Positions 8,628 to 17,868 are shown, numbered from the stretch's first letter. The stretch is DNA of 64,000 nucleotides from Dyella_B jejuensis (GCF_044904675.1 NZ_JADIKJ010000004.1:144247-208246); one strand, 5' to 3'. Made by a program: numbers and translations. The notes: generated by a model from the letters alone, not told the origin.

Positions 8628-9560
8628 ATGAGTCGGGTGCCGCTCAGTCTTTTGCAGCAATTCGTGCAGGTAGCGCGGTTGGGCAATCTCTCCCGCGCCG
8701 CCGGCCAGGCGAATCTCACCGTCAGCGCCTTGAGCCACCAGATGCGCCAGCTGGAAGAGCGGCTGGAACGGCGGCTGTTCGAGCGCGGTCCGCGCGGCGT
8801 CAGCCTGACGGTGGAGGGCTGCAGTTTGCTTGAAGCGGTCGGCGAACATTTCGACGGTATCGAGCATGCATGGATGCGTTATCGCGAGCGACGCCATGAA
8901 GCGCTTACGCTCAGCGCCAGTCCCGGCATCATGTCCAGTTGGCTGGTGCCGCGGCTGCCGCGTTTGATGGCAGCCCATCCGGAGCTGGAATTGAACCTGC
9001 AATCCAGTTCCGCGCTGGTCAATTTCGAGCGTGAGGCGGTGGATGCGGCCTTGCGCTACGGGCGCGGAGAGTGGGACGGGCTACGCAGCGAAAAGCTGTT
9101 CGGCGAATGGATCGCACCCGTCGCCACGCCCGAACTGATCGCGAAAATGCCGGACGCCGATCCGCACGACTTGTCGCAATGGCCGCTGCTGGGCGATCCC
9201 AATGCCAATCGCTGGCGCGAATGGTTCGCGCAGTACGGCGGTGAATTGCCGCGCCGCTTCGTGGCGAATTTCGACAGCCTGGAAGCGCATCGCCACGCCG
9301 CGCTCGAAGGCCTTGGCGTGGCGATGGGGCGCATGGTCATGTCCAAGGCGCTGATCGACGCGGGACGCCTGGTGGTGCTCGGCGACCGCTATCTCGCCGC
9401 GACGGATGCGTATTGGCTGGTCTATCCGCCGCGTTCGGAAGATCACCGCGGCATGCACGCTTTCCGCGCCTGGCTGCACGAGGAAGCGGACGCCTACTGC
9501 CGGCAGATGCCACAGCCGCATCGCGACGAGACGGCTGCGCGCGTTGCGCTTGGGCATTGA
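8628..9560 (+). CDS. LysR-family transcriptional regulator (GcvA-like)
   Basis: A 310-residue LysR regulator. The N-terminal winged helix-turn-helix spans about residues 1-60 (LLQQFVQVARLGNLSRAAGQ, then LTVSALSHQMRQLEERL and LFERGPRGVSLT). A type-2 periplasmic-binding-like effector domain follows. The segments VDAALRYGRGEW and LGVAMGRMVMSKALIDAGRL match the GcvA/AmpR-like branch. LysR proteins usually control the divergent neighbour, here the small ORF and aldo/keto reductase on the minus strand. A short dyad GCGA-TATAT-TCGC lies just upstream of the start. The effector is unknown. Confidence 0.92.
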   Translation: MSRVPLSLLQQFVQVARLGNLSRAAGQANLTVSALSHQMRQLEERLERRLFERGPRGVSLTVEGCSLLEAVGEHFDGIEHAWMRYRERRHEALTLSASPGIMSSWLVPRLPRLMAAHPELELNLQSSSALVNFEREAVDAALRYGRGEWDGLRSEKLFGEWIAPVATPELIAKMPDADPHDLSQWPLLGDPNANRWREWFAQYGGELPRRFVANFDSLEAHRHAALEGLGVAMGRMVMSKALIDAGRLVVLGDRYLAATDAYWLVYPPRSEDHRGMHAFRAWLHEEADAYCRQMPQPHRDETAARVALGH

Positions 9561-9893
9561 AGGCTGCGCTGCGCCGAGCGCGATCGTCAGGTGCAAAGCG
9601 GCTTGTCGGGTTAATCCGGCCGGCGGCCAGCATGCCAACTTGCGCACGCCGTTGGCTTGGCTGCCGGCACCGCACAGGCCATCACTCGAAGGGCCATCCC
9701 GCCATCCAGCGTTTCAGGCGCCATCCCCGGGCAGCGTGCCGCGACTTTAGCGATGGCCCATGTAGGGGAAGAAAGACCTTCGCTATGGCGTCGCACGGAT
9801 TACGACGCATGCAGCCCATGGCGTAAACTGCCGGCGCCGAACACTATCGATCGGCATTCCATTCTGTTGATGACACGCACATAAGGATTTCCT
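9561..9893. other. intergenic gap, no gene seen
   Basis: A 333-base gap between the LysR gene and the NYN-domain gene. The frames here lack start signals or family features and I see no clear terminator with a T-run. Confidence 0.4.
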
Positions 9894-10556
9894 ATGCCCA
9901 ATACCGCCATTCTCGTCGACGGTGCCTTCTTTCTTGCCCGCTACCGCAAGGTGTGGGGCGATCGCGACGTCAATGATGCCCGTACCGTGGCCAAGACCGT
10001 ATTCGGCATGGCGCTGGAGCATCTGAAGGCCCTGGACCGTCCACGCGAGGCGCTTTACCGGATCTTTTTCTACGACTGCCCGCCGCTGGAGAAAGTACTG
10101 GTGAAGCCGATCAGCGGCGAGAGCATCGATTTCGGCCGCACCGGCGCGGCCGCCTTCCGTCGCGACCTGCACGACCAACTGCGCCGCCAGCGCAAGATGG
10201 CGTTGCGGCTGGGCCGCCTGTCCGACCGCGGCGAGTGGAAGCTCAAGCACCAGGCCTACCAGCAATTGCGCGACGAATCGCTGTTCTGGGATGAATTGGG
10301 CGATGAACATTTTGAGCCCGATATGCGCCAGACCCAGGTGGACATGAAGATCGGCATCGATATCGCCGCACTGGCTTATAAAAAGCAGGTCGACCAGATC
10401 ATCCTGGTCGCCGGCGATGCCGATTTCATCCCGGCGGCGAAGCTGGCGCGCTACGAGGGCATCGATTTCATCCTCGATCCGATGTGGCAGGGCATCGCGC
10501 CGGACCTGCACGAACATATCGACGGGCTGCAATCGGTCTGCCCAAGGCCATTCTGA
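9894..10556 (+). CDS. NYN-domain (LabA/DUF88-type) protein, probable nuclease
   Basis: A 220-residue PIN-like NYN-domain protein. The conserved acidic residues expected for the metal site are visible: Asp in AILVDGAFF near residue 9, Asp in QVDMKIGIDIA near 153-158, and Asp in ILVAGDADFIPA near 174-176. NYN proteins are predicted RNases, and the LabA/DUF88 group is poorly characterised. There is no signal peptide. The gene stands alone between LysR and the exported methyltransferase-like gene. The acidic triad is intact, so activity is plausible, but the target RNA is unknown. Confidence 0.88.
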   Translation: MPNTAILVDGAFFLARYRKVWGDRDVNDARTVAKTVFGMALEHLKALDRPREALYRIFFYDCPPLEKVLVKPISGESIDFGRTGAAAFRRDLHDQLRRQRKMALRLGRLSDRGEWKLKHQAYQQLRDESLFWDELGDEHFEPDMRQTQVDMKIGIDIAALAYKKQVDQIILVAGDADFIPAAKLARYEGIDFILDPMWQGIAPDLHEHIDGLQSVCPRPF

Positions 10557-10745
10557 CTCGATGGCGCTGCGCTGCATGCTCGATCGCTGGAATGGGTCAA
10601 ACGAGGGCAGCGCTTTTTCTATCCGAAGTCGTCAAGAACGGGCTGTCGGTCGCTGGCGCTGCAGTCGTAAACTAATCGTAAAATGTCTACATTCGCTGCA
10701 CACGGCTGCCGGCACCCTGCCGCAGGAAACTGTCGAGGAATCGTC

Positions 10746-11660
10746 ATGAAGCTCAGGCTTGCCTTTGGATTGTCCGCCGCGCTGCTGTTGGTTGGCATGG
10801 CCCACGCACAACAGGCGGCGCAGGACCAGCCCGCGGGCGACCTGGTGCCGCCCACCAGTGCCAGCGATTTCACCTCGGGCCAGCTCGATGCGGTGCTGGG
10901 CGGGTCCTGGCGCTCGGCCTATGACAAGGCGCGCGACGCCTACCGTCATCCCAAGGCGACGCTGCAGTTCTTCGGCCTGCAGCCCGACCAGACGGTGATC
11001 GAAATTACGCCCGGCGGTGGCTGGTATAGCGAAATCCTCGCGCCGCTGCTGCGTGACAACGGCCATTACATCGCCGCGGTGCCCGGCGGCAACGACGCCG
11101 AAAGCCAGCAGGACGCCGATGCATTGCGCGCCAAGTTCAAGGCCGACCCGGCCCAGTACGGCAAGGCCAGCATCGAGACGTTCAATCCCAAGGCGCCGGC
11201 GTTCGGGCGGCCCGGTTCGGCGGACATGGTGCTGACCTTCCGCAACGTGCATAACTGGGCCATGTCCGGCACGGCCGAAGCGATGTTCAAGGCGTTTTAT
11301 GCGGTGTTGAAGGTCGGCGGCACCTTGGGCGTGGTGGATCATCGCGCGGCGTCGGGCGCCACCCTCGACGCGGACAAGGGCAGTGGTTACCTGCCAACCG
11401 ACTACGTGATCAAGCTGGCCACCGATGCCGGCTTCAAGCTGGACGGGCAGAGCGAGATCAACGCCAATCCCAAGGACACCAAGGACTACCCCAAGGGCGT
11501 ATGGACCTTGCCACCGACACTCGCCCTGGGCCAGCAGGATCGTGCCAGGTACGTGGCGATCGGCGAGTCCGATCGCATGACGTTGCGTTTCGTGAAAGTT
11601 GGCGTAAACAAGGCGCCGGTCACGCCTGCCACGCCGGCTTCCAGCCCGACGGCGCATTGA
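10746..11660 (+). CDS. exported class I methyltransferase-like protein
   Basis: A 304-residue protein with a clear signal peptide (MKLRLAFGLSAALLLVGMAHA) followed by a Rossmann-type SAM-methyltransferase domain. The glycine-rich loop reads VIEITPGGGWYSEILAP and the post-loop segment is ADMVLTFRNVHNW. This matches the family of predicted extracytoplasmic methyltransferases (COG4798-like). SAM is not normally available outside the cytoplasm, so the activity is doubtful even though the fold is clear. The ATG at 10746 begins the signal peptide; an in-frame ATG at 10683 would put 21 non-signal residues before it. RluE follows 42 bases later. Confidence 0.87.
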   Translation: MKLRLAFGLSAALLLVGMAHAQQAAQDQPAGDLVPPTSASDFTSGQLDAVLGGSWRSAYDKARDAYRHPKATLQFFGLQPDQTVIEITPGGGWYSEILAPLLRDNGHYIAAVPGGNDAESQQDADALRAKFKADPAQYGKASIETFNPKAPAFGRPGSADMVLTFRNVHNWAMSGTAEAMFKAFYAVLKVGGTLGVVDHRAASGATLDADKGSGYLPTDYVIKLATDAGFKLDGQSEINANPKDTKDYPKGVWTLPPTLALGQQDRARYVAIGESDRMTLRFVKVGVNKAPVTPATPASSPTAH

Positions 11661-11702
11661 GCCTGCGACACTGCCGGCCACAATCGCGGGCGTGACCGTT
11701 CC

Positions 11703-12239
11703 ATGTTGATGGCGTTGAACAAGCCGTTCGGCGTGCTGTGCCAGTTCACCACCCACGACGGGCGTCCGACCCTGGCCGATTTCGTCCGGCAAAAAGACGT
11801 CTATCCGGCCGGACGCCTGGATCATGACAGCGAAGGCCTGCTGTTGTTGACCGATGACGGTGGACTGGCGCACCGCCTCACCGATCCCAGGCATAAGCAG
11901 CCGAAAACCTATCTGGTGCAGGTGGATGGTGCATTGTCCGACGAGGCAGTGCAGGCGCTGCGCCGCGGTGTGGCATTGAACGACGGTCCGACGCTACCGG
12001 CCCAGGCCGAGCGCGCGGGAGAGCCGGCATGGCTGTGGCCGCGCGATCCGCCGGTGCGCTTTCGCAAAAGCATCCCGACCAGCTGGTTGACGATCACCTT
12101 GCGCGAAGGACGCAACCGGCAAGTACGCCGGATGACGGCGGCGGTCGGGTTTCCGACCTTGCGCTTGATACGGGTACGGATCGGCGATCATGCGCTGGAT
12201 GGATTGATGCCGGGCCAGACGCGCACATTGTTGCCTTGA
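11703..12239 (+). CDS. rluE: 23S rRNA pseudouridine synthase RluE
   Basis: An RsuA-family pseudouridine synthase of 178 residues. The catalytic aspartate lies in AGRLDHDSEGLLLLT near residue 40, and the family C-terminus LREGRNRQVRRMTAAVGFPTLRLIR is split over two motifs. The absence of an S4 domain and the short length match RluE, which modifies U2457 of 23S rRNA in E. coli. The ATG at 11703 is used; an internal ATG two codons later is equally possible. It probably shares a transcript with the methyltransferase-like gene upstream and is convergent with tatD, whose stop is 12 bases away. Confidence 0.9.
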   Translation: MLMALNKPFGVLCQFTTHDGRPTLADFVRQKDVYPAGRLDHDSEGLLLLTDDGGLAHRLTDPRHKQPKTYLVQVDGALSDEAVQALRRGVALNDGPTLPAQAERAGEPAWLWPRDPPVRFRKSIPTSWLTITLREGRNRQVRRMTAAVGFPTLRLIRVRIGDHALDGLMPGQTRTLLP

Positions 12240-12251
12240 CGGCGTCAAGCG

Positions 12252-13037
12252 TCACAGGCCGAAGAACGCCCTTGCCGTCGTCGTGCTGTTCGCCGCCGTC
12301 ACCTCTGCCGGCTCGCCACGATCGCGCGCGATCTGCGCACAGATGTGCTGCAGGTACATCGGTTCGTTGCGTCGATGGCTCGGTTGTGGCCGCACGGTGC
12401 GCGGCAGCAGATAAGGCGCATCCGTTTCGATCATCAGGCGATCGGCCGGAATCTCGCGCACGAATTGGCGCAAGTGCGTGCCGCGGCGCTCGTCGCAGAT
12501 CCAGCCGGTAATGCCGATGTGGCAATCCAGCGCGAGATAATCGCGCAAGGCTTCGTGCGTATCGGTGAAGCAATGCACCACCGCCGCCGGCACCCGCGAG
12601 CGATAACGCTGGAGCAGGGCCAGGAAATCCTCGTGCGCATCGCGCTGGTGCAGGAACAGCGGCTTGCCGATCTCCGCCGCGATCCGCAGTTGGCGCTCGA
12701 ATACGGCCAGTTGCACATCGCGCGGCGAGTAATTGCGATGATAGTCCAGCCCAGTTTCGCCGATGGCGCGCACTTGCGGGTATTGCGCCAGCTCGCGCAG
12801 GCGGGCGTCGGTCGCGTCGTGGTAGTCGATCGCATGGTGGGGATGCACGCCAGCGGTGGCATGCAACAGCCCGGGGTGGGAGCGGGCGAGCTCGAGGGCG
12901 TGTTCGCTGCCGTCTTGTGACGCACCCGTGACGATCATGTGCGCCACCCCATGCGCGCGCGCGCGTTCGAGCACGGCGTCGAAATCATGCCGGAATGACT
13001 CGTGGGTGAGGTTGGCCCCGATATCGACAAGCTGCAT
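12252..13037 (-). CDS. tatD: TatD-family metal-dependent DNase
   Basis: A 261-residue TIM-barrel metallo-hydrolase. Metal ligands are visible in VDIGANLTH near the N-terminus, the catalytic glutamate in AIGETGLDYHRN, and histidines in LFLHQRDAH and VVHCFTD. The terminal motif is IETDAPYLLP, with GITGWICDERRG before it. These match E. coli TatD, a 3'-5' exonuclease linked to DNA repair. Despite the name it is not part of the Tat translocon, and the tatABC genes lie 42 kb away. The ATG at 13035-13037 is chosen because the family starts MQLVDIGANLT; the open frame upstream of it runs antisense to gspE and is not coding. Confidence 0.93.
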   Translation of the reverse strand: MQLVDIGANLTHESFRHDFDAVLERARAHGVAHMIVTGASQDGSEHALELARSHPGLLHATAGVHPHHAIDYHDATDARLRELAQYPQVRAIGETGLDYHRNYSPRDVQLAVFERQLRIAAEIGKPLFLHQRDAHEDFLALLQRYRSRVPAAVVHCFTDTHEALRDYLALDCHIGITGWICDERRGTHLRQFVREIPADRLMIETDAPYLLPRTVRPQPSHRRNEPMYLQHICAQIARDRGEPAEVTAANSTTTARAFFGL

Positions 13038-13239
13038 GGCGAACCCTTCAAAGCTTTCATTGTCCCATTCAAGCGCATCGCCGCCCAGTCGCAGCATGAA
13101 CGGTTGATCAGCATGCAGACGCAACAGCCAGGCAAAACTCGCCAGTCGCTTTATGGATGTGTTACGAATGGGTGCTCTGTCTGGCGTGAGGGGACGCCGG
13201 CAGATCGTTAGCAATTGGTGATGACAAGCGGGGTGCAAC

Positions 13240-14973
13240 ATGTCGGCAGTCGTAAAGCCGGCGTCCGTAGGGGCGGCAAGGGCCACGGATGACCACGAAA
13301 TGGCAGTGTGCGCGCTGCTGGTCGCGCGCGGACGCCTGAAAGACAACGACCTGGCACGCGCCAGGCGTCTGCATGAGGAGACCCCCGAAGGCACCCTCAC
13401 GACGTTGCTTGCGCGACTGGGCCTGGTTTCCGAGCGCGATCTGGCCGAAGCCTGGGCCGAACGGCTGGATGCGCCCTTGCTGGCGTCGCGCGATGCGCCA
13501 GACATGCCGCCGGCCGATCTGGATGTTTCCATCCGCTTTCTCAAGCAGCAGCACGTGGTGCCGGTGCGCATGGGCGACGATGGCCTGGCCCTGGTGGTCG
13601 CCGATCCGGCCGACCCGTATCCGCTGCAGGCGGTGCGCCTGGCGTCGGGCAAGCCGGTAGCGATGTGCATCGGCGTGCGTTCGGAAATCGATGACCTGAT
13701 CGAGCGCTATTACGGCCAGGGCCGCTCCGCGATGGGCACCATCGTGGAAAACCTCGATGGCAGCGCAGCCGAGGAAGACGACGTGGAGCATCTGCGCGAC
13801 CTCGCTTCCGAGGCGCCGGTGATCCGCCTGGTCAACCTGATCCTGCAGCGCGCGGTGGAACAGCGGGCATCCGACGTGCATATCGAGCCGTTCGAGAATC
13901 GCTTGAAGGTGCGCTATCGCATCGATGGCGTGTTGCATGAAGTGGAAGCGCCGCCGTCCAGTTCCACGGCCGCGGTGATCAGTCGCGTCAAGATCATGGC
14001 CAAGCTCAATATTGCCGAGCGCCGCTTGCCGCAGGATGGACGCATCCAGCTGCGCGTGCAGGGCAAGGAGCTGGACTTGCGCGTGTCCACCGTGCCGACC
14101 AGCTTCGGCGAATCGGTGGTGATGCGTATCCTCGATCGCGAAACGGTGGTGTTCGATTTCGCCTCGCTCGGTTTCACCGAGCAGTTCCGCGCGCGATTCG
14201 TGGAAGTGCTGCAACGCCCGCACGGCATCCTGCTGGTCACCGGCCCCACCGGTTCGGGCAAGACCACCACGCTGTACACCGCGCTGTCGAAGATCAACAC
14301 GCCGGGCGTGAAGATCATCACGGTCGAAGATCCGGTCGAATACCAGCTCGAAGGCATCAACCAGATCCAGGTCAAGCCACAGATCGGGCTGGACTTCGCC
14401 AATGCGCTGCGCTCGATCATGCGCCAGGATCCGGACGTGATCATGATCGGCGAAATGCGCGACCTGGAAACCTGCCGCATCGCGATCCAGTCCGCGCTCA
14501 CCGGTCACCTGGTGTTGTCCACGCTGCATACCAACAGCGCTTCCGGCGGCGTCACCCGCATGCTCGACATGGGGGTGGAGGATTACCTGCTGGGCTCCAC
14601 CGTCAACGGCATTCTCGCGCAGCGCCTGGTGCGCCGGCTCGATCCGGAAACCGCGATCCCCTACGAGGCGCCGCCCGAAGTCGTGCAGCAATTCGAGCTG
14701 GAGAAATACACCGACGAACGGCCGATCCGCTTGTGGAAGCCTGGCACCAGCGTGTCCAATCCCACTGGCTACCGCGGCCGTCGCGCGATCATGGAATTCC
14801 TGGTAATGAGCGACGCATTGCGCCGCCTGGTGATGCAGCGCGCCGACGCTGGCGAGATCGAACGGCAGGCGCGCGCCGAAGGCATGCGCACCATGTACGA
14901 AGATGGCATCGCCAAGGCGGTCACGGGCATCACCACCATCGAGGAGGTGTTGCGTGTTACGCAGGAAGGCTGA
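13240..14973 (+). CDS. gspE: type II secretion ATPase GspE (XpsE-like)
   Basis: Cytoplasmic hexameric ATPase that powers pseudopilus assembly. The 577 residues show an N1E-type domain (about 20-150), then Walker A GPTGSGKTT near residue 335, an Asp box, Walker B VIMIGEMRD near 400 and a His box HLVLSTLHTN. The segment between RLVRRL and YRGRRAI, where GspE proteins normally carry the zinc-binding tetracysteine (CxxC...CxxC), contains no cysteine here. That resembles PilB/GspE variants without the zinc site. It is the first gene of the operon, divergent from tatD, and separated from gspF by an unusual repeat-rich gap. Confidence 0.95.
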   Translation: MSAVVKPASVGAARATDDHEMAVCALLVARGRLKDNDLARARRLHEETPEGTLTTLLARLGLVSERDLAEAWAERLDAPLLASRDAPDMPPADLDVSIRFLKQQHVVPVRMGDDGLALVVADPADPYPLQAVRLASGKPVAMCIGVRSEIDDLIERYYGQGRSAMGTIVENLDGSAAEEDDVEHLRDLASEAPVIRLVNLILQRAVEQRASDVHIEPFENRLKVRYRIDGVLHEVEAPPSSSTAAVISRVKIMAKLNIAERRLPQDGRIQLRVQGKELDLRVSTVPTSFGESVVMRILDRETVVFDFASLGFTEQFRARFVEVLQRPHGILLVTGPTGSGKTTTLYTALSKINTPGVKIITVEDPVEYQLEGINQIQVKPQIGLDFANALRSIMRQDPDVIMIGEMRDLETCRIAIQSALTGHLVLSTLHTNSASGGVTRMLDMGVEDYLLGSTVNGILAQRLVRRLDPETAIPYEAPPEVVQQFELEKYTDERPIRLWKPGTSVSNPTGYRGRRAIMEFLVMSDALRRLVMQRADAGEIERQARAEGMRTMYEDGIAKAVTGITTIEEVLRVTQEG

Positions 14974-15147
14974 GGCCGGCTCGCTTATTCCCCTTGCCCT
15001 CCGGAAAGAGAGCGGGGGTAAGAGGCGGCGCTTGCCGCGCTTTTACGTCGGAAGCTGCTGCGGTATTGGACCTGCGCAAGATTGGCCGCTCCACTCGATC
15101 CTCTCCCCGCAGGGGAGAGGAGGCGAACGCCAAGAGCTGTTTCTCCC
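14974..15147. repeat. repeat-rich spacer inside the secretion operon
   Basis: A 174-base spacer between gspE and gspF, in an operon where most junctions overlap. It holds a GCGGC/GCCGC hairpin (15025-15038) followed by GCTTTT, and a perfect palindrome CTCTCCCC-GCA-GGGGAGAG at 15101-15119. The composition suggests an inserted REP/MITE-like element. It could attenuate downstream transcription or stabilise the mRNA. Confidence 0.5.
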
Positions 15148-16365
15148 ATGAGCCAGTTCCGCTACCGCGCCGTCAGTGCCGCCGGCGAAATCGTGCAGGG
15201 CCATATGGAGGCGGCCAGCCTCGACGAAGTGATCGTGCGCCTGCAGGACCAGGGGCACACGCCGCTGGAAGCCAAGCTCGCCGACACGGGCGATGCGGGC
15301 AGCGGGCTGGCCGGCCTGTTCAAGCGAGGGCCCTTCAGCGGCGATCAGCTTGCGCAGTTCACGCACCAGCTGGCGACCCTGCTGGGTGCCGGCCAGCCGC
15401 TGGATCGCGCGCTCGGCATCCTGATGGACTTGCCCGAGGGCGAACACGCCAAAAAACTGATCGAGCGCGTGCGTGACCGCGTCCGCGGCGGCACGCCGTT
15501 GTCACAGGCGCTGGACGAAGAACACGGCGTATTTCCCAAGCTCTACATCGCGCTGGTGCGTGCCGGCGAAGTCGGCGGCTCGCTGGAAGACACCTTGCGC
15601 CGCCTCGCCGACTATCTCGAGCGCACGCAGCAATTGCGCGGCAGCATCATCAATGCGTTGATCTATCCGGCGTTCCTGATGGTCGGCGTGCTCGGCTCGC
15701 TGCTGCTGCTGCTTACCTACGTGGTGCCGCAGTTCGTGCCGATCTTCCAGGACATGCAGGTGCCGATCCCGTGGATTACCCGTGCCGTGCTGGCGCTGGG
15801 CACCACCTTGCAGGATTGGTGGTGGCTGATCCTGGCGCTCGTGATCGGCGGCGTGTTCGTGTGGCGCGCCCGCATGCGCGATCCCGCGCTGCGCCTGGCG
15901 TGGCACGAACGCCTGCTGACATTGCGCCTGGTCGGTCCGCTGGTGCTGAAAGTGGAAACCGCACGCCTGGCGCGCACGCTCGGCACCCTGGTGAAAAACG
16001 GCGTGCCGCTGCTGTCCGCATTGGGCATCGCGCGCATGGTCACCTCCAATCGCGCGCTGGACCAGGCGCTGGTCCAGGGCACCGAGATGGTCAAAGGCGG
16101 CAATGGCCTAAGCCTCGCGCTGGGACAGTCGCAGCGTTTTCCGCGGCTGGCGATCCAGATGGTGCAGGTCGGCGAGGAGGCCGGGCAGCTGGACACCATG
16201 CTGCTGAAAGTGGCCGATACCTTCGAGCTGGAAAGCCGCCGTTCGATCGATCGCCTGCTGGCGGCGCTGGTGCCGGCGCTTACCATCATCATGACCGTCT
16301 TCGTGGCCATCATCATGGCGGCCATCCTGCTGCCGCTGCTCAGTCTTACCAGCAACATCCAGTGA
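15148..16365 (+). CDS. gspF: type II secretion inner-membrane platform protein GspF
   Basis: Polytopic inner-membrane protein of 405 residues that docks GspE and the pseudopilus. The N-terminal MSQFRYRAVSAAGEIVQG is typical of GspF/PilC. Two T2SF domains are present (about 70-195 and 275-397), the first with TLLGAGQPLDRALGIL and the second with GTLVKNGVPLLSALGIARM. Three transmembrane segments fall near 170-190, 220-245 and 380-400, where the last includes ALTIIMTVFVAIIMAAILLP. The start at 15148 fits the family; an upstream in-frame ATG would read through the spacer. gspG follows 59 bases later. Confidence 0.95.
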   Translation: MSQFRYRAVSAAGEIVQGHMEAASLDEVIVRLQDQGHTPLEAKLADTGDAGSGLAGLFKRGPFSGDQLAQFTHQLATLLGAGQPLDRALGILMDLPEGEHAKKLIERVRDRVRGGTPLSQALDEEHGVFPKLYIALVRAGEVGGSLEDTLRRLADYLERTQQLRGSIINALIYPAFLMVGVLGSLLLLLTYVVPQFVPIFQDMQVPIPWITRAVLALGTTLQDWWWLILALVIGGVFVWRARMRDPALRLAWHERLLTLRLVGPLVLKVETARLARTLGTLVKNGVPLLSALGIARMVTSNRALDQALVQGTEMVKGGNGLSLALGQSQRFPRLAIQMVQVGEEAGQLDTMLLKVADTFELESRRSIDRLLAALVPALTIIMTVFVAIIMAAILLPLLSLTSNIQ

Positions 16366-16424
16366 TCGGCGTTGTCCGATCCTGTGGCCCTTATTCAACG
16401 CCCTCAACATGGAGAAACCAGCCT

Positions 16425-16865
16425 ATGCAGTATAGATATCCACGGACCCGGCAGCTGCGCCATCCGCATCGCAGCGCCGGTTTCACCCTGCTGGAGATGT
16501 TGGCGGTGATCGTGCTGATCGGCATCGTCGGCGCCATCGTGGTGCGCCAGGTCGGCAGCAGCGTGGACAAGGGCAAGTACGGCGCCGGCAAGGCACAGCT
16601 GACCACGCTCAGCCAGGCCGTCGATGCCTACGCCCTGGATAACGGCTCGCCGCCGGCGCAGTTGCAGGACCTGGTCGCCAAGCCTGCCAACGCCAGCAAT
16701 TGGCAGGGTCCCTACGTCAAGCCTTCGCAGCTGAAGGATCCCTGGGGCCACGACTTTGGCTACAAATATCCCGGCGAGCATGGCAACTACGACCTGATCT
16801 TCTATGGCCAGGACGGCAGGCCGGGAGGCGATGGATACAGCGCCGACGTGGGGAACTGGCAGTGA
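16425..16865 (+). CDS. gspG: major pseudopilin GspG
   Basis: The 146-residue major pseudopilin of the type II secretion system. A basic leader (RYPRTRQLRHPHRSAG) precedes the prepilin peptidase site G|FTLLE, followed by the hydrophobic helix MLAVIVLIGIVGAIVV. The C-terminus carries the calcium-site region and the typical KDPWGHDFGYKYPGEHG and SADVGNW motifs. The ATG at 16425 has GGAG about 11 bases upstream. The stop overlaps a GTG that may start gspH. No prepilin peptidase gene (gspO/pilD) is in the window, so processing must depend on one elsewhere. Confidence 0.95.
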   Translation: MQYRYPRTRQLRHPHRSAGFTLLEMLAVIVLIGIVGAIVVRQVGSSVDKGKYGAGKAQLTTLSQAVDAYALDNGSPPAQLQDLVAKPANASNWQGPYVKPSQLKDPWGHDFGYKYPGEHGNYDLIFYGQDGRPGGDGYSADVGNWQ

Positions 16866-17464
16866 CATACCGGGAATCGGCCACGGTAGACAGGGAGGGG
16901 GTGTCGCGTGGCGGCGCCGTCTTCCGGTTGCCGCTTGCCGATTCCCGTTTTGCGGGCAACGACGCCGGCTCGCGGCGTGCCGTCGCCAACGTATCCCGTG
17001 TGCGGCTTTCCGTTTTGCGGCAGTGCGGCTTCACGCTGCTGGAAATGCTCGCCGTCATCATCTTGATCGGCGTTGCCGCGGCCGCGGTATCGATCTCGGT
17101 AGCGCACGGGCTGGCCAGCGCGCGCATCAACGCGGCGGCCGGCGAGCTGGCCGCCGCGTTGCGCGCCACGCGCACCCAGGCCATCGTGCATGGCGAGCAG
17201 CGCATCTTCCAGGTCGATATGCATGGCGAGTTCTACCGCGGTGCCGACCAGCGCGATGTGCATTTGCCCAAGGGGCTGGAGCTGTCGGTCACCAGCGCGG
17301 CCAGCGACCAGTCGGGCGGCGATATCGCGCGCATCCGTTTCTTTCCCGACGGCAGTTCCACCGGCGGGCGCATCACCTTGCGCAGCGGCCAGCGCGAGTG
17401 GCACGTCAATGTGTCATGGCTGACCGGCGCGATCAGCATTTTCGATACAGCCCAGCATTCATGA
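16862..17464 (+). CDS. gspH: minor pseudopilin GspH
   Basis: A minor pseudopilin with the processing site CG|FTLLEMLAVIILIGV and a GspH-type C-terminal beta domain ending in WHVNVSWLTGAISIF. The start is uncertain. The GTG at 16862 overlaps the gspG stop by 4 bases, like the other junctions, and has GGGGA upstream, but it gives a leader of about 55 residues. GTG at 17000 would give a normal 9-residue leader and a 154-residue protein but has no ribosome binding site. The extra leader is low-complexity and looks like translated spacer DNA, with two similar copies of TTCCGTTTTGCGG at about 16943 and 17008. Confidence 0.85.
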   Translation: MTYRESATVDREGVSRGGAVFRLPLADSRFAGNDAGSRRAVANVSRVRLSVLRQCGFTLLEMLAVIILIGVAAAAVSISVAHGLASARINAAAGELAAALRATRTQAIVHGEQRIFQVDMHGEFYRGADQRDVHLPKGLELSVTSAASDQSGGDIARIRFFPDGSSTGGRITLRSGQREWHVNVSWLTGAISIFDTAQHS

Positions 17465-17868
17465 ATACGCCGGCTCGCCATGCGCGCGGTTTCAGCCTGC
17501 TGGAAGTGATCGCGGCGATCCTGCTGCTGGCCATTACCTTCGCCGCATTGATGGAAGTGGCCGGAGGTTCGATCCGTCTGTCGCAGAACGCCGCCGAACA
17601 TACCCAGGCCGCATTGTGGGCGCGCACGCTGCTCGATACCCGTTTCACCCTGGATCCGATCCAGACCGGAACCAGCGAGGGTCATTTCGACAATCGCTAC
17701 CGCTGGCGCCTGCAGGTAACGCCGTGGGTCGGGCCGGGCGTCACGGCGCCGGCGACACCCTACGCTTTCCAGATGTACAAGCTTGACCTCGATGTGATGT
17801 GGGGCACGGCGCCCTTTGATCACACCGCGCACTTCAGCACGCTGCGCATCGGCAGCAACGCACCATGA
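17461..17868 (+). CDS. gspI: minor pseudopilin GspI
   Basis: A 135-residue minor pseudopilin that joins GspJ and GspK in the pseudopilus tip. The leader MNTPARHARG precedes the cleavage site G|FSLLEVIAAILLLAITFAAL. The middle has ALWARTLLDTRF and the C-terminus YKLDLDVMWG. The ATG overlaps the gspH stop by 4 bases (ATGA), which fits translational coupling. Confidence 0.93.
   Translation: MNTPARHARGFSLLEVIAAILLLAITFAALMEVAGGSIRLSQNAAEHTQAALWARTLLDTRFTLDPIQTGTSEGHFDNRYRWRLQVTPWVGPGVTAPATPYAFQMYKLDLDVMWGTAPFDHTAHFSTLRIGSNAP

Noticed and set aside
13038..13670. N-terminal extension of TatD
   Set aside because: The open frame continues upstream but overlaps gspE antisense; the TatD family starts at the ATG at 13035-13037.
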